DNA from: CAIXZV01 sp963697365
GTDB lineage: Bacteria > Chloroflexota > Limnocylindria > Limnocylindrales > CSP1-4
Direction of reading: 5' to 3'
Length of the DNA stretch: 64,000 nt
Assembly: GCA_963697365.1 (NCBI GenBank)
Contig: CAVONT010000016.1
Span: 1-64,000 of the forward strand
The position numbers were made by a program, and so were the translations under genes. The notes beneath the pieces were generated by a model. That model was not told where the DNA came from, did no database searches, and saw only the letters and a program-made list of their open reading frames with translations. Position 1 is the first letter of the stretch, and each line of letters starts with the position of its first letter. This document shows positions 35,615-46,220 of the stretch, piece by piece.

Positions 35615-37024
35615 ATGAATGTGACTGCCACCCCCGCTCCCAAGAGCACGATCGTCCTCGAGATCGAGGTCCCGTCCGAGCGCCTCGACCGCGCCATCCG
35701 TGAGGCCACCGGCCGCCTGTCGCGGCGCACCCGCGTCGCAGGCTTCCGCCCGGGCAAGGCGCCCCGCCCCATCCTCGAGCGTGTGCTCGGGCCCACCGCC
35801 GTCGTGGACGAGGCTGTCGAGCAGCTCGTGCAGACGAGCTACCGCGACGCTGTGATCGAGCAGGGGATCGTTCCCCTCACCAATGCCGACGTGGAGGTCC
35901 TCCAGGCCGAGGAGGGCAAGGATCTCAAGTTCACCGCGACGATCCAGGTCCGCCCCGAGGTGGAGCTGGGCGACTACCAGAACTTCAACTTCGCGCCCGA
36001 GATCGAGACCGTCGATGACGAGAAGGTCGCCAAGGTCGTCGACGAGCTGCGCGATCAGAACGCGACGCTCGCCCCGGTCGAGGAGCGGGCCGCGCAGAAC
36101 GGCGACTGGGCCGTCATCGGCTTCAAGGGCACCAAGGACGGCGTCCCGTTCGAGGGCGGCACCTCCGAGCGCATGCCCCTGATCATCGGCGAGGACCGCC
36201 TGATCCCGGGCTTCGAGGCCAACCTGGTCGGCTTGAAGCCGGGCGAGGAGAAGGGCTTCGAGATCACCTTCCCCGAGGACTACCCGGAGGAGAGCCTGGC
36301 GAGCCAGGAGGTCCACTTCGACGTCGACCTCAAGGAGCTTCGCGAGAAGGTGCTCCCGGACGCCGACGACGACTTCGCGCGCAACATGGGCGACTACGAG
36401 ACGCTCGCGGGTCTCAAGGCGGAGATCGCCGAGCGACTCCGCCGCAACGCGCTCGACCACGCCCGCCACGAGTTCTCCGACAAGATCATCGAGTACGCCG
36501 TCGCCAACAGCACCATCGACCTGCCCGACGTCCTGGTGGACCAGGAGGTCGAGGTGATGCACGACGAGTTCCGCTCCTCGCTGGGCCGCCAGGGCATCAC
36601 CGAGGAGGCATACCTCAAGGTCACCGGGAAGTCGGAGAAGGAGCTCCACGACGAGTTCCGGCCTCGAGCCGAGCACCGCACCCGCGTGCTCCTCGTCCTG
36701 TCCAAGATCGCCGACGTCGAGAACGTCGTGGTGACCGAGGCCGAGATCGAGGGCGAGGTCGCGAGCGCCCGTGCCCGCTACAGCGACCCGAAGACCATCG
36801 GGTACTTCGAGTCCGAGCGAGGCCACAACTTCATCCGCAGCACCCTGCGGCGCACCCGGGTCGTCGAGCAGCTCGTCGACCGCTGGCTCGCCGCCCACCC
36901 GGAGCACCCGGCCCTGCCGCACCTCGAGGACGATGCGCCGTCGGCCGTCGCCGCCGAGAGCGCGGAGGCCGCAGCCTCCATCGACGCAACCGATCCGGGC
37001 GCCATCCCGGAGTCCATCGCATAA
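35615..37024 (+). CDS. tig: trigger factor
   Basis: Trigger factor, the ribosome-bound chaperone with peptidyl-prolyl isomerase activity, 469 residues. The ribosome-binding signature GFRPGKAPRP lies near residue 45, the FKBP-like domain follows (WAVIGFKGTKDGVPFEGG, GLKPGEEKGFEITFPEDYP), then the helical arms. The Ala/Ser-rich tail after residue 440 is not conserved. It heads tig-clpP-clpX, a classical order. Frame is intact. A TATACT box sits just before the ATG. Confidence 0.96.
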   Translation: MNVTATPAPKSTIVLEIEVPSERLDRAIREATGRLSRRTRVAGFRPGKAPRPILERVLGPTAVVDEAVEQLVQTSYRDAVIEQGIVPLTNADVEVLQAEEGKDLKFTATIQVRPEVELGDYQNFNFAPEIETVDDEKVAKVVDELRDQNATLAPVEERAAQNGDWAVIGFKGTKDGVPFEGGTSERMPLIIGEDRLIPGFEANLVGLKPGEEKGFEITFPEDYPEESLASQEVHFDVDLKELREKVLPDADDDFARNMGDYETLAGLKAEIAERLRRNALDHARHEFSDKIIEYAVANSTIDLPDVLVDQEVEVMHDEFRSSLGRQGITEEAYLKVTGKSEKELHDEFRPRAEHRTRVLLVLSKIADVENVVVTEAEIEGEVASARARYSDPKTIGYFESERGHNFIRSTLRRTRVVEQLVDRWLAAHPEHPALPHLEDDAPSAVAAESAEAAASIDATDPGAIPESIA

Positions 37025-37074
37025 GCCGGCGTCATCAGGCGATGCCCGACCGTCAGCAGCAGGGGAGGCCCCAG

Positions 37075-37756
37075 ATGCTCGTCCCGATGGTCATCGAGTC
37101 CACCAGCCGTGGTGAGCGCGCGTATGACATCTACTCGCGCCTGCTCCGGGAGCGGATCATCTTCCTGGGCGATGCGATCGAGGATCACCTCGCGAACCTG
37201 ATCATCGCCCAGCTGCTGTTCCTCGAGTCCGAGGACCCCGAGAAGGACATCAGCCTCTACATCAACTCGCCCGGTGGCGTGGTCAACTCGCGGCCTCGCC
37301 ATCTACGACACGATGCAGTACCTGCGCGCTCCGGTGAGCACCATCTGCATCGGCATGGCGGCCTCGATGGCGGCCGTGCTGCTGTCGGCCGGCGCCCCGG
37401 GCAAGCGCTATGCCCTGCCGAACAGCCGGATCATGATCCACCAGGGCTCTGGCGGCTTCCGTGGCAACGCACCGGACGCGGTCATCCAGATGCGCGAATG
37501 GGAGTACCTCGTCAAGCGCAACACGGAGATCCTCGCCAAGCACACCGGCCAGCCGTACGAGAAGGTGGACCAGGACACCAACCGTGACCTGTTCATGTCC
37601 CCGGAGGAGGCCAAGGGATATGGCATCATCGATGCCGTCTACACCGTCCCCGGTGACTCGCTGATCGCGCATGCGCACGATCTGGGCCTCGTGGGCGGCG
37701 AGGGATCGTCGGTGGTGGACCCGGGCAGCCCGGGTGCCGGACCGGCGGCGGGATAG
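37075..37756 (+). CDS. clpP: ATP-dependent Clp protease proteolytic subunit (frame break)
   Basis: ClpP serine protease, about 227 residues. The catalytic Ser is in GMAASMAAVLL, His in SRIMIHQGSGG, Asp in DQDTNRDLFM. A single inserted C near 37292 (GGVVNS then GLAIYDTMQ) breaks the frame; removing it restores the family sequence. GGGGAGG lies 6 bases before the ATG at 37075, preferred over ATG 37042. It degrades unfolded proteins with ClpX, encoded 15 bases downstream. Confidence 0.95.
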
Positions 37757-37771
37757 GCAGGAGCGACGCCG

Positions 37772-39083
<1,312 letters not shown>

Positions 39084-39310
39084 GTCCTCCTCCACGCGCC
39101 CGTCTGACTCACCTGGGGTTCACCAGCGGGCTACCCGTGCGGGGCCGGGGTCGCAAGGTCGGGTTTCGTGCCAATCTCGTGCGGGGGTGGCGTCGTGCTG
39201 ACTCGGAGCCGAGTCGTCGGCCCGCGATCCGCGCCGGCCCGCGATCCGCGCCGGCGCTGAGTCGCTGTCACGATCCACGTGGGGCGATCGTCAGGCGCCC
39301 TCACCGACAG
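39084..39310. other. clpX-gntR convergent intergenic region
   Basis: No gene. It holds a perfect 7+2+7 inverted repeat (GACTCGG-AG-CCGAGTC, 39200-39215) and a 17-bp exact tandem repeat CCCGCGATCCGCGCCGG (39221-39237, 39238-39254). The inverted repeat may be a bidirectional terminator between the convergent genes. Confidence 0.5.
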
Positions 39311-40019
39311 CTACTTGTCTGACGGCTCCGCCCACTCGCCGCGCACGTGGCCGATGTGGCGGCGCATCAGCGCCTCGGCACCGTCCGCGTCGCGGTCAGC
39401 CACCAGGTCCAGGAGTTCCGCATGCTCGTGGAACGAGGTGAATACCGCCGAATCCTCGGGGAGGCCCCGCAGGCCGTAGAGGCGGGAGCCCTGGCGGAGC
39501 GAGCGCACGATCTCCACCAGGCGCGGGTTCCCGGCGAGGGCCAGCAGCCCCAGGTGGAAGTCGAGGTCGTAGGTCACATGGGCAATGAAGTCGCGCCGGC
39601 GGGCGGCGTCCTCGATCGCCAGTGCCAGCGGCCGGAGCGCTTCGAGCGCCGCCCGGTCCACCCCGGACGCCGCGAGCCGCCGCACAACCGGAACCTCCAG
39701 CAGTGCCCGGATCTCGGTGAGCGCGTCCAGCTCCGCGCCGGACAGCTGGACCACCCGGAAGCCCTTGTTCGGGACGACCTCGACGAGGTCCTCCTTGGCG
39801 AGGTCGAGCATCGCCTCTCGGACAGGCGTGGCGGACACGCCGAACCGCTCCGCGAGCGACGGCGCCGAGTAGACGACGCCCGGCTCCAGCTCGCCCGACA
39901 TCACCGCGCCCCGCAGGATCGCGGTGATCTCCTCGCGCAGTGATCGCCGGCCGCGCAGGTCCGGCAGCGAGGCCAGCGACGGGACCCAAGTGGTCGTCGG
40001 GGCCGGCTCGGTGGCCACG
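39311..40019 (-). CDS. GntR family (FadR-type) regulator
   Basis: A regulator of about 235 residues: winged HTH (RSLREEITAILRGAVMSG, SLAERFGVSATPVREAM) and a FadR/FCD all-helical effector domain with the metal-ligand pattern DLDFHLGLL and FTSFHEHAELL. It is the last gene of the hydroxyproline-type operon, starting (GTG 40019) just after the epimerase stop, and probably regulates this operon in response to a pathway acid. Confidence 0.92.
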
Positions 40020-40020
40020 G

Positions 40021-41025
40021 CTAGAGCTCGAAGCCTTCGGGGAACGGGTCGTCCGGGTCGAGCATGTACTGGGCGGTGCCGGTGACCCAGGCGCGGCCGG
40101 TGATGGTGGGGATGACCGCGGGGATGGCCCGGCGACCGTCGTCTCCTCGACCAGCCGGCCGATGAACGTGGTCCCGATGAACGACTCGTTGAGGAAGTCC
40201 TGGTGCAGCGGCAGCTCGCCGCGCGCGTGCAGCTGGGCCATCCGGGCCGAGGTGCCGGTGCCGCACGGGGAGCGGTCGAACCAGCCGGGGTGGATCGCCA
40301 TCGCGTGGCGCGAGTGGCGGGCGTCCGAGCCGGGTGCCTCGAGGTAGACGTGGTGGACGCCGGCGATCTCCGGGTTCTCCGGATGCACGGGCATGTCGGC
40401 CAGGTTGATCGCGTCCATGATCGCGAGGCCCGCCGCCAGCAGCTCGTTCTTGGCGGCGCGGTCGAACGGCAGACCCAGCCTCTCCAGCTCCACGATGGCG
40501 TAGAAGTTGCCGCCGAACGCCATGTCGTAGGCGACGTCGCCGAAGCCGGGCACGGCCACCGTCCGATCGAGACCCACGGCGAACGAGGGCACATTGCGGA
40601 TCGTCACCGCCTTGGCGGCCCCGCCCTCCACGCGCACCTCGGCGACGACGAGGCCGGCCGGCGTGTCGAGCCGGATCGTCGTGACCGGCTCGGTCACCTC
40701 GACCATGCCGGTCTCGACCAGCACCGTCGCCACGCCGATCGTGCCGTGCCCGCACATCGGCAGGCAGCCGGACACCTCGATGTAGAGCACGCCGTAGTCG
40801 GCGTCCGGGCGGGTCGGCGGCTGGAGGATCGCGCCGCTCATCGCCGCGTGGCCGCGCGGCTCGTTCATCAGGAGCGTGCGGATCGCGTCCATGTTGTCGA
40901 GGAAGTAGCGGCGGCGGTCGAACATCGATCGCGCCCGGGATCACGCCGACGCCGCCGGTGATGACGCGCGTCGGCATGCCCTCGGTGTGCGAGTCGACGG
41001 CGTGGAAGACCCGGTTGGTGCGCAT
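40021..41025 (-). CDS. proline racemase / 4-hydroxyproline 2-epimerase family (frame breaks)
   Basis: A proline racemase-family enzyme of about 333 residues. Both catalytic Cys are present, in PMCGHGTIG and DRSPCGTGTSARM. This distinguishes racemase/epimerase from the Thr-containing dehydratases. Breaks near 40925 and 40140 split the frame; the C-terminus (GRAWVTGTAQYMLDPDDPF) is conserved. In context with a DapA-type deaminase and FAD dehydrogenase it fits trans-4-hydroxy-L-proline 2-epimerase; proline racemase is possible. ATG at 41025. Confidence 0.9.
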   Translation of the reverse strand: MRTNRVFHAVDSHTEGMPTRVITGGVGVIPGAIDVRPPPLLPRQHGRDPHAPDERAARPRGDERRDPPAADPPGRRLRRALHRGVRLPADVRARHDRRGDGAGRDRHGRGDRAGHDDPARHAGRPRRRRGARGGRGRQGGDDPQCALVRRGSRSDGGRARLRRRRLRHGVRRQLLRHRGAGEAGSAVRPRRQERAAGGGPRDHGRDQPGRHARASGEPGDRRRPPRLPRGTRLGRPPLAPRDGDPPRLVRPLPVRHRHLGPDGPAARARRAAAAPGLPQRVVHRDHVHRPAGRGDDGRRAIPAVIPTITGRAWVTGTAQYMLDPDDPFPEGFEL

Positions 41026-41071
41026 GGTTCCTGCCTCGGCTGCGGTCCGGTCCCCCGTCGTGAGCCCGGCC

Positions 41072-41990
41072 TCAGGCCAGGCCGGCCTCGATTGCGGCGT
41101 CGGTGGCGGCACGGATGACCGCCTCCTGCTCGGGCGTGAGCGGCACGCGCGGCAGGCGGCACGGGCCGCCGTACCGGCCGACCATGTCCATGGAGAGCTT
41201 GATCGCCTGGACGAACTCGGTCTTGGAGTCCCAGCGCAGCAGCGGGTGCAGCTGGCGGTAGAGCGGGAGGGCCTGGTCCATGTCGCCCGCGATCGAGTAC
41301 GCCCAGAGGTCGGCGCAGGCACGCGGGAAGGCGTTGGGGTAGCCCGCGACCCAGCCGACCGCACCGGTCATGCCCAGCTCCAGCGTCACGTCGTCGGAGC
41401 CGCACAGGACGTCGAGGTCCGGGGCGAGCTCCTGCGATCTGGTACATCCGCCGCACGTCGCCGCTGAACTCCTTGACCCCGACGATGAGGCCCTCCTCGT
41501 GCAGCTCCGCGAGCAGCTCGGGCACGAGGTCCACCTTGGTGTCGAAGGGGTTGTTGTAGGCGACGATCGGCACGCCCGCCTTCGCGACCTCGCGGTAGTG
41601 TGCGATCACCGAGCGGGTGTCGGCACGGTAGGCGTTGGGCGGGAGCAGCATCACGCACGGCGCGCCGGCCTCGGCCGCCTGCTCGGTCCAGCGGCGGGCC
41701 TCGTCGGCGCCGTACGCGGCGACCCCGGGCATGACGGTGAAGCCCTCGGGCGCGGCCTCGATGGCGACTTCGACGACGCGGGCGCGGTCGTCGGCCGACA
41801 GGGTCTGGTACTCACCCAGCGAGCCGTTCGGAACGACGCCGTGGCAGCCGTTCTCCGCCAGCCAGCGGACGTGGTCGGCGTAGCCGTCGAAGTCCACCTG
41901 GAGCGCGCCGTCGGCGTCGGGGCGGAGCGGCAGGGCGGTGGCGACCAGGATGCCGTGCCACGGGGCGGCCAGGGCGGTGGTCTCGGTCAT
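41072..41990 (-). CDS. DapA-family lyase/deaminase (frame break)
   Basis: A dihydrodipicolinate-synthase family protein of about 305 residues: GVVPNGSLGEYQTLS, YNNPFDTKVDL, the Schiff-base Lys in GVKEFSGD. A break near 41440 separates the second half (LCGSDDVTLELGMTGAVGW). In this operon it most likely is 1-pyrroline-4-hydroxy-2-carboxylate deaminase (giving 2-oxoglutarate semialdehyde). Its ATG at 41990 overlaps the alpha subunit stop (ATGA). Confidence 0.88.
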
Positions 41991-43573
41991 GCGGGTTCCT
42001 CCTCGGGGACTGCGGATGGGCGGGGGCTCGATCCGGCGGTGAATGGGGCCGGCACGCTGACGGCGAGCGGCTCGGCTGCGAGCGCGCCAAGGGTCACCGG
42101 CCATGCGATGGGCCGGCGTGCCGAGGCGTGGAGATCATCGATGGCGACGTCACGGGCAAGGGCGTGTGCGGTGAGAGCGGCCGTCGCGTAGCCGCAGACG
42201 CGGCCCTGGCACAGGCCCATGCCTGCGCGGGCGAAGAGCTTGGCGCTGCGGGCATCGGTGGCACCCAGCTGGGCGACGGCGGCGCGGATGGCGGAGGCGG
42301 GGATCTCCTCGCAGCGGCAGACGATCGTGTCGTCGGTGACCCACGTCCGCCAGCCGGGCTTGACCGGCCAGGCTGCCGGCAGCAGCGCGGCGAACGCCTG
42401 GAGCCGCTGCCGCTGCCGCTCGAGCGCGGCCTGGGTACCCAGTCCGGGCCGTCGTCCCGTGGCTGCAGCAGCGGCGTGCAGACCAGCGAGCTCGCCTTCG
42501 ACCAGGGCCAGGGCGGAACCCCCGACGCCGCATGCCTCGCCGGCCACGAACGCGCCGTCCACGCTGGAGCGCTGGGCGCCGTCCACCGTGACGACGAGGC
42601 TGCCGTCCGCGTCCAGCGCCATCTGGGAGCCGATGTCCACGGCCAGCTCCACCTGCGGGGTGAACCCGTAGCCCACGGCGAGCGTGTCGCAGGCGACCTC
42701 CACCTCGGAGCCTGGCCTGATCCGCCACTCCGCGTCGAGCGCGGCGGTGGTGACCGAAGCGAGGCCGGCACCGATGCCGGCACCGACCGGGCCGACGCCG
42801 TTACCGATGCCGTCCGCGTGGGCTGCGACGACGGTGCGACCGGTGGTGTAGGGGACCCGGTGGCGGGCAAGGGTTGCCATGTAGCCCGCCGCCTCACGGA
42901 GCTTGCCCGCGTTCCGGGCGGCCGTCACCGGATGTCGCAGGACTGCGGTCGGCCGCCCAGCCTCGAACACACCGGCCACGTCCGCGCCCGCCTCCGCAAG
43001 ACCCGCCGCCACCGGCAGCAGGAACGGGCCCGTCCCGGCGACCACGACCCGGCGGCCCGCGACCACGCCCTGGCCCTTGAGGAGCGCCTGCACGCCGCCC
43101 GCGGTGAACACACCGGGGAGCGTCCAGCCGGGGAAGGGGAGCTGGCGGTCGTAGGCGCCGGTGGCGAGGATCACCTGTCGCCCGTGGACCTGGCGCCCGT
43201 GGACCTCGCGCCCGTGCATCGCGTGCGCGGCCGGCCAGTCACCGTCGTCGGCCACGTGTGCGGTGAACCCTTCGGACGTGCGTTCGAGGTGCCACACCGG
43301 GCTGTGCGGCAGGTAGGTGAGGGCGCGCGTCAGCCGCAGCGCCTCGACCGCCCCGCGCAAGGTCATGAACGTGTCCCAGTCGTGGTGGCCGGCACCCGTG
43401 TCGTGCGGACGGTGGCGCCAGTACTGGCCGCCCGGCCGCGCACCTGCGTCGAGCAGGGCGACCCGGATGCCGGCGGTCAGGCCGATCCGTGCCGCGGCAG
43501 TCGCAGCCGACAGCCCGGCCGGGCCGGCCCCGATCACCAGGATGTCGAACACGTCAGAGGGCGAGGTCGGCAT
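41987..43573 (-). CDS. FAD-dependent dehydrogenase alpha subunit with C-terminal Cys motif
   Basis: A 528-residue FAD/NAD(P)-type oxidoreductase: N-terminal dinucleotide motif VIGAGPAGLSAATAA, a second GTGPFLLPVAAGLAEAG, and C-terminal Cys cluster (IVCRCEEI and GLCQGRVCG) as in BFD-type [2Fe-2S] domains. This is the alpha subunit of heteromeric opine/D-hydroxyproline/glycine-type dehydrogenases. The ATG at 43573 has AGGAGGGGG upstream and lies 20 bases inside the gamma gene end. Intact frame. Confidence 0.9.
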   Translation of the reverse strand: MPTSPSDVFDILVIGAGPAGLSAATAAARIGLTAGIRVALLDAGARPGGQYWRHRPHDTGAGHHDWDTFMTLRGAVEALRLTRALTYLPHSPVWHLERTSEGFTAHVADDGDWPAAHAMHGREVHGRQVHGRQVILATGAYDRQLPFPGWTLPGVFTAGGVQALLKGQGVVAGRRVVVAGTGPFLLPVAAGLAEAGADVAGVFEAGRPTAVLRHPVTAARNAGKLREAAGYMATLARHRVPYTTGRTVVAAHADGIGNGVGPVGAGIGAGLASVTTAALDAEWRIRPGSEVEVACDTLAVGYGFTPQVELAVDIGSQMALDADGSLVVTVDGAQRSSVDGAFVAGEACGVGGSALALVEGELAGLHAAAAATGRRPGLGTQAALERQRQRLQAFAALLPAAWPVKPGWRTWVTDDTIVCRCEEIPASAIRAAVAQLGATDARSAKLFARAGMGLCQGRVCGYATAALTAHALARDVAIDDLHASARRPIAWPVTLGALAAEPLAVSVPAPFTAGSSPRPSAVPEEEPA

Positions 43574-43844
43574 GGCCTGCCCCCTCCTGGGTGAGGACGC
43601 AGTCGCCGTCGTGGACCTCGGTCAGGCAGGCTCGGACACCAGGCTGCCCGTTCACGTCCACCAGACAGTCGAAGCACACCCCGATGCCGCAGAACAGGCC
43701 GCGCGGCGCCCGGTCCACGCGCGTGGTGCGCCATGAGCGGACACCGGCGGCCAGCAGCGCCCCGGCGATCGACTGGCCAGCCTGGGCCGTGATCTCGCGG
43801 CCGTCGAAGGTGAAGCGCACGGCGGGCTCGCGGGCGGCGCTCAC
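43554..43844 (-). CDS. [2Fe-2S] gamma subunit of the FAD dehydrogenase
   Basis: A 96-residue ferredoxin-like protein with Cys in GLFCGIGVCFDCLVDV and a fourth in RACLTEVHDG, the plant-type 2Fe-2S pattern of the small subunit of sarcosine-oxidase-like and D-hydroxyproline dehydrogenases. GTG 43844 overlaps the beta subunit stop (GTGA). Confidence 0.9.
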   Translation of the reverse strand: MSAAREPAVRFTFDGREITAQAGQSIAGALLAAGVRSWRTTRVDRAPRGLFCGIGVCFDCLVDVNGQPGVRACLTEVHDGDCVLTQEGAGHADLAL

Positions 43845-45012
43845 GCGGCCACCTCCGCAAACCGGTCGGGCCGGAACGGCGCGAGGTCGAGGTCCGTCGG
43901 CGCGCCCGACATGTGCTGGGCGAGCAGGTGCCCTGTCGCCGCGGCCAGCCCGATCCCGGCGCCCTCGTGCCCCGCCGCGTGGAGCAGTCCCGGTGCCCGG
44001 GGATCCTCCCCGATGACCGGCAGGTGGTCTGGGCAGTACGGCCGGAAGCCCACGTAGGTGCGCAGCAGGCGGACGTCCGCGAGGAACGGGAACACGCCGA
44101 CGGCCTGCGCGGCCAGTCGTCGGATGACCGGCACCGAGTACGTGCGATCGAACCCCACCCGCTCCCGCGAGGCGCCGATCAGGATCGTCCCGGACTTCGT
44201 GCCCTCGATGACCACCGAGGTCTGGAGGTCGGCGGCGCTCGAGGCGACGTTGGCGACGTACTCGGCCGTGTAGACCTTGTGGCGGACAAGCAGGGGCAGC
44301 GGCTCGGTGACGAGGATGAAGCCGCGGCGCGGGAGGATCGGGACCGGGGTTCCGGCAAGCGACGCGACCTCGCCCGCCCATGTGCCGGCGGCGTTCACCA
44401 CCCAGCGGGCGGTGATGCCCGGCACGGTGGGGGAGGACGTGGTGACGCCGCTGACCCGGCCTGTCGCATCGCGCGTGATGCCGGTCACCTCGACGCCGGT
44501 GTGCACGACCGCCCCGCGATCGCGCGCCCGCTCGAGCATCCGGGCCGTCGCCAGCATCGGCTGGAGCTGGCAGTCCTGCGGGTACCAGGCGCCCGCGGCG
44601 AGGTCCGGACCGAGATGTCGGCTCCCGCGCGAGGAGGCCGGAAGCGTCGAGATCGTCCACTTCAACACCCGCGCCGCGTTGAGCCTCGGCGAACGCGGCG
44701 AGCGCTGTTGCCGTCACCTCGTCCCTGGCGACGACCACGCCGCCCTTGAAGTCGAACTCGAAGCTGCCGGGGCCGAGGTCCTCCGCGGTCTTCACCCACA
44801 GCTCGCGCGACAGGAGGGCGAGGTCCAGCTCGGGCCCGGGTCCCTTGTCCGACACCAGGACATTGCCCTCGCCGGCGGACGAGGTGCCGCCTGCGATGCT
44901 GCCCGCGCTCGACGACCCAGGTGCGCAGGCCTGCGGCGGCCGCGTGGTAGGCGATCGACGCGCCCAGGACGCCGGCGCCGATGACGAGGACATCCGTGGT
45001 CGGGGTGGTCAC
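43841..45012 (-). CDS. FAD-dependent oxidoreductase beta subunit, DAO family (frame breaks)
   Basis: A D-amino acid oxidase/sarcosine oxidase-type flavoprotein of about 390 residues: VLVIGAGVLGASIAYHAA at the start, then GGTSSAGEGNVLVSDKGPG, LQPMLATARMLERARDRGA and the C-terminal GFRPYCPDHLPVIGE and HEGAGIGLAAATG. Breaks near 44900 and 44650. It forms the catalytic beta subunit with the alpha and gamma proteins. GTG at 45012 has no ribosome site, so it may be leaderless. It heads the operon. Confidence 0.88.
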
Positions 45013-45019
45013 GATCAGT

Positions 45020-45120
45020 AGTATGTCACACTGCACAACAGGGGCACACCTCCGTGACTGCCATTCCTCTTCGGCCATGCGACGGTCCGCCCGGTGATCG
45101 CGGCCATGACCAGACATACT
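45020..45120. promoter_or_regulatory. divergent promoter region with inverted AGTATGTC/GACATACT sites
   Basis: AGTATGTC (45020-45027) and its inverse GACATACT (45113-45120) flank the divergent space between the dehydrogenase operon and the AraC-type gene, 93 bases apart, about nine helical turns. This suits a looping regulator such as the adjacent AraC-type protein. No experimental support. Confidence 0.4.
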
Positions 45121-45207
45121 TGCGGGGCCACCCGGGTACCCAGTCCGCCAGCGCACGCCAGTGGTGTAGTGATCGGTCCAATTCGCGCGACGTCACCAAC
45201 TCAGCCC

Positions 45208-46068
45208 GTGACTGACGACCAGTCACCGGCAGGTGATGTCGACCCTGCTCCCGTCCAGGCCGCTGTTCGGCGCTTGGAGCGCCGGCCGCTGCCGGGGAAC
45301 GACTTCCCGTCGATTGCCCTCTCGGAGGCGCAGCCGTACGACGGGATCCGGGAGTTCTACCTGGCCCTCGAGCCGTCGTTGCTGGATGCCATCAGCCGGG
45401 GAGACCGGGGCGAGGCACGGCGGCTGATCAACCACGTGCTGGTGCACATCTACTCGGCCGGCCAGGAGCGCAGCGATCTGCTCAAAGGGCTGCTGCTCGA
45501 GCTGGTCGTGATGATGTCGCGGGCCGCGGTCACCGCGGGCTCGAGCCCGTCCGCCGTCCTCGGCCTCAACTTCCAGGCGCTGACGGCACTGGCCGACGTC
45601 CGCGACGACGAGCAGCTCGCCGTGTGGCTGCGAAGCACGATCGAGCAGATCTTCACGGCCATCGAAGGGCAGCGGCAGGCCACGAGCGTCCCGGTCATCA
45701 CGGAGGCGATCCGGTACATCCGGGCGAACGCCCACCGCGAGCTCACCCGCGACGAGACCGCCCGCAGCGTCGGGGTCTCACCGAGCCACTTCTCGTACCT
45801 GCTGAGCGAGAAGACGGGGCTCTCGTTCTCGAAGCTGCTGCGCCAGGCGCGCGTCGACCTTGCCTGCGAGCTGCTCCTCACGACGAATGAGCCGCTGGCG
45901 ACCATCGCCAGCCGGTGCGGCTTCTACGACCAGAGCCACTTCACGAAGGTCTTCACGCAGGCCAAGCAGCTCACGCCGCGCCAGTTCCGGGAGGCGAACC
46001 GGCCGCGCCAGGCGACGGAGGCCGCGGACGAAGAACCCCTGCCGTTCGCCGCCGGGTCCGATGGCTGA
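45208..46068 (+). CDS. AraC-family regulator with PocR-like sensor half
   Basis: A 286-residue regulator. The N-terminal part (EREF-like IREFYLALEPSLLDAI, HIYSAGQERSDLLKGLLLEL, VWLRSTIEQIFTAI) follows the C-terminal half of PocR-linked regulators, often found with corrinoid methyltransferases. The C-terminal AraC DNA-binding domain is complete (TARSVGVSPSHFSYLLSEKTG and ATIASRCGFYDQSHFTKVF). Start GTG 45208 chosen; the upstream extension is poorly protein-like. It probably activates the downstream methyltransferase cluster; phased repeats follow its stop. Confidence 0.88.
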   Translation: MTDDQSPAGDVDPAPVQAAVRRLERRPLPGNDFPSIALSEAQPYDGIREFYLALEPSLLDAISRGDRGEARRLINHVLVHIYSAGQERSDLLKGLLLELVVMMSRAAVTAGSSPSAVLGLNFQALTALADVRDDEQLAVWLRSTIEQIFTAIEGQRQATSVPVITEAIRYIRANAHRELTRDETARSVGVSPSHFSYLLSEKTGLSFSKLLRQARVDLACELLLTTNEPLATIASRCGFYDQSHFTKVFTQAKQLTPRQFREANRPRQATEAADEEPLPFAAGSDG

Positions 46069-46128
46069 GACCACGTTCGCGACTGGCTGAGACCACGTTC
46101 GCGACGGCGTCGCGACCACGTTCGCGAC
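46062..46128. repeat. three phased GACCACGTTCGCGAC repeats
   Basis: A 22-bp unit (TGGCTGAGACCACGTTCGCGAC) is repeated in tandem at 46062-46083 and 46084-46105; its 15-bp core recurs at 46114-46128. The period of 22-23 bases is two helical turns. The array covers the araC stop and lies upstream of the corrinoid gene, a good place for regulator binding. Confidence 0.7.
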
Positions 46129-46131
46129 GCC
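46106..46131 (+). terminator. 10-bp perfect hairpin after araC
   Basis: GGCGTCGCGA (46106-46115) pairs exactly with TCGCGACGCC (46122-46131), loop CCACGT. It contains the third repeat core, so it may be a terminator of the regulator gene, an operator, or both. Confidence 0.5.
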
Positions 46132-46220
46132 GTTCAGCCCGTAGGCGATCCGGAGCCTGCTACCAAGGTTTCGAACCGGTGTACAAGATCGCTCGCCGAA
46201 TTGCGGCGAGGATGCGGTTC

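Noticed and set aside
37280..37300. Programmed ribosomal frameshift in clpP
   Set aside because: No slippery heptamer or downstream structure stands out, and similar single-base breaks occur in dozens of unrelated genes.
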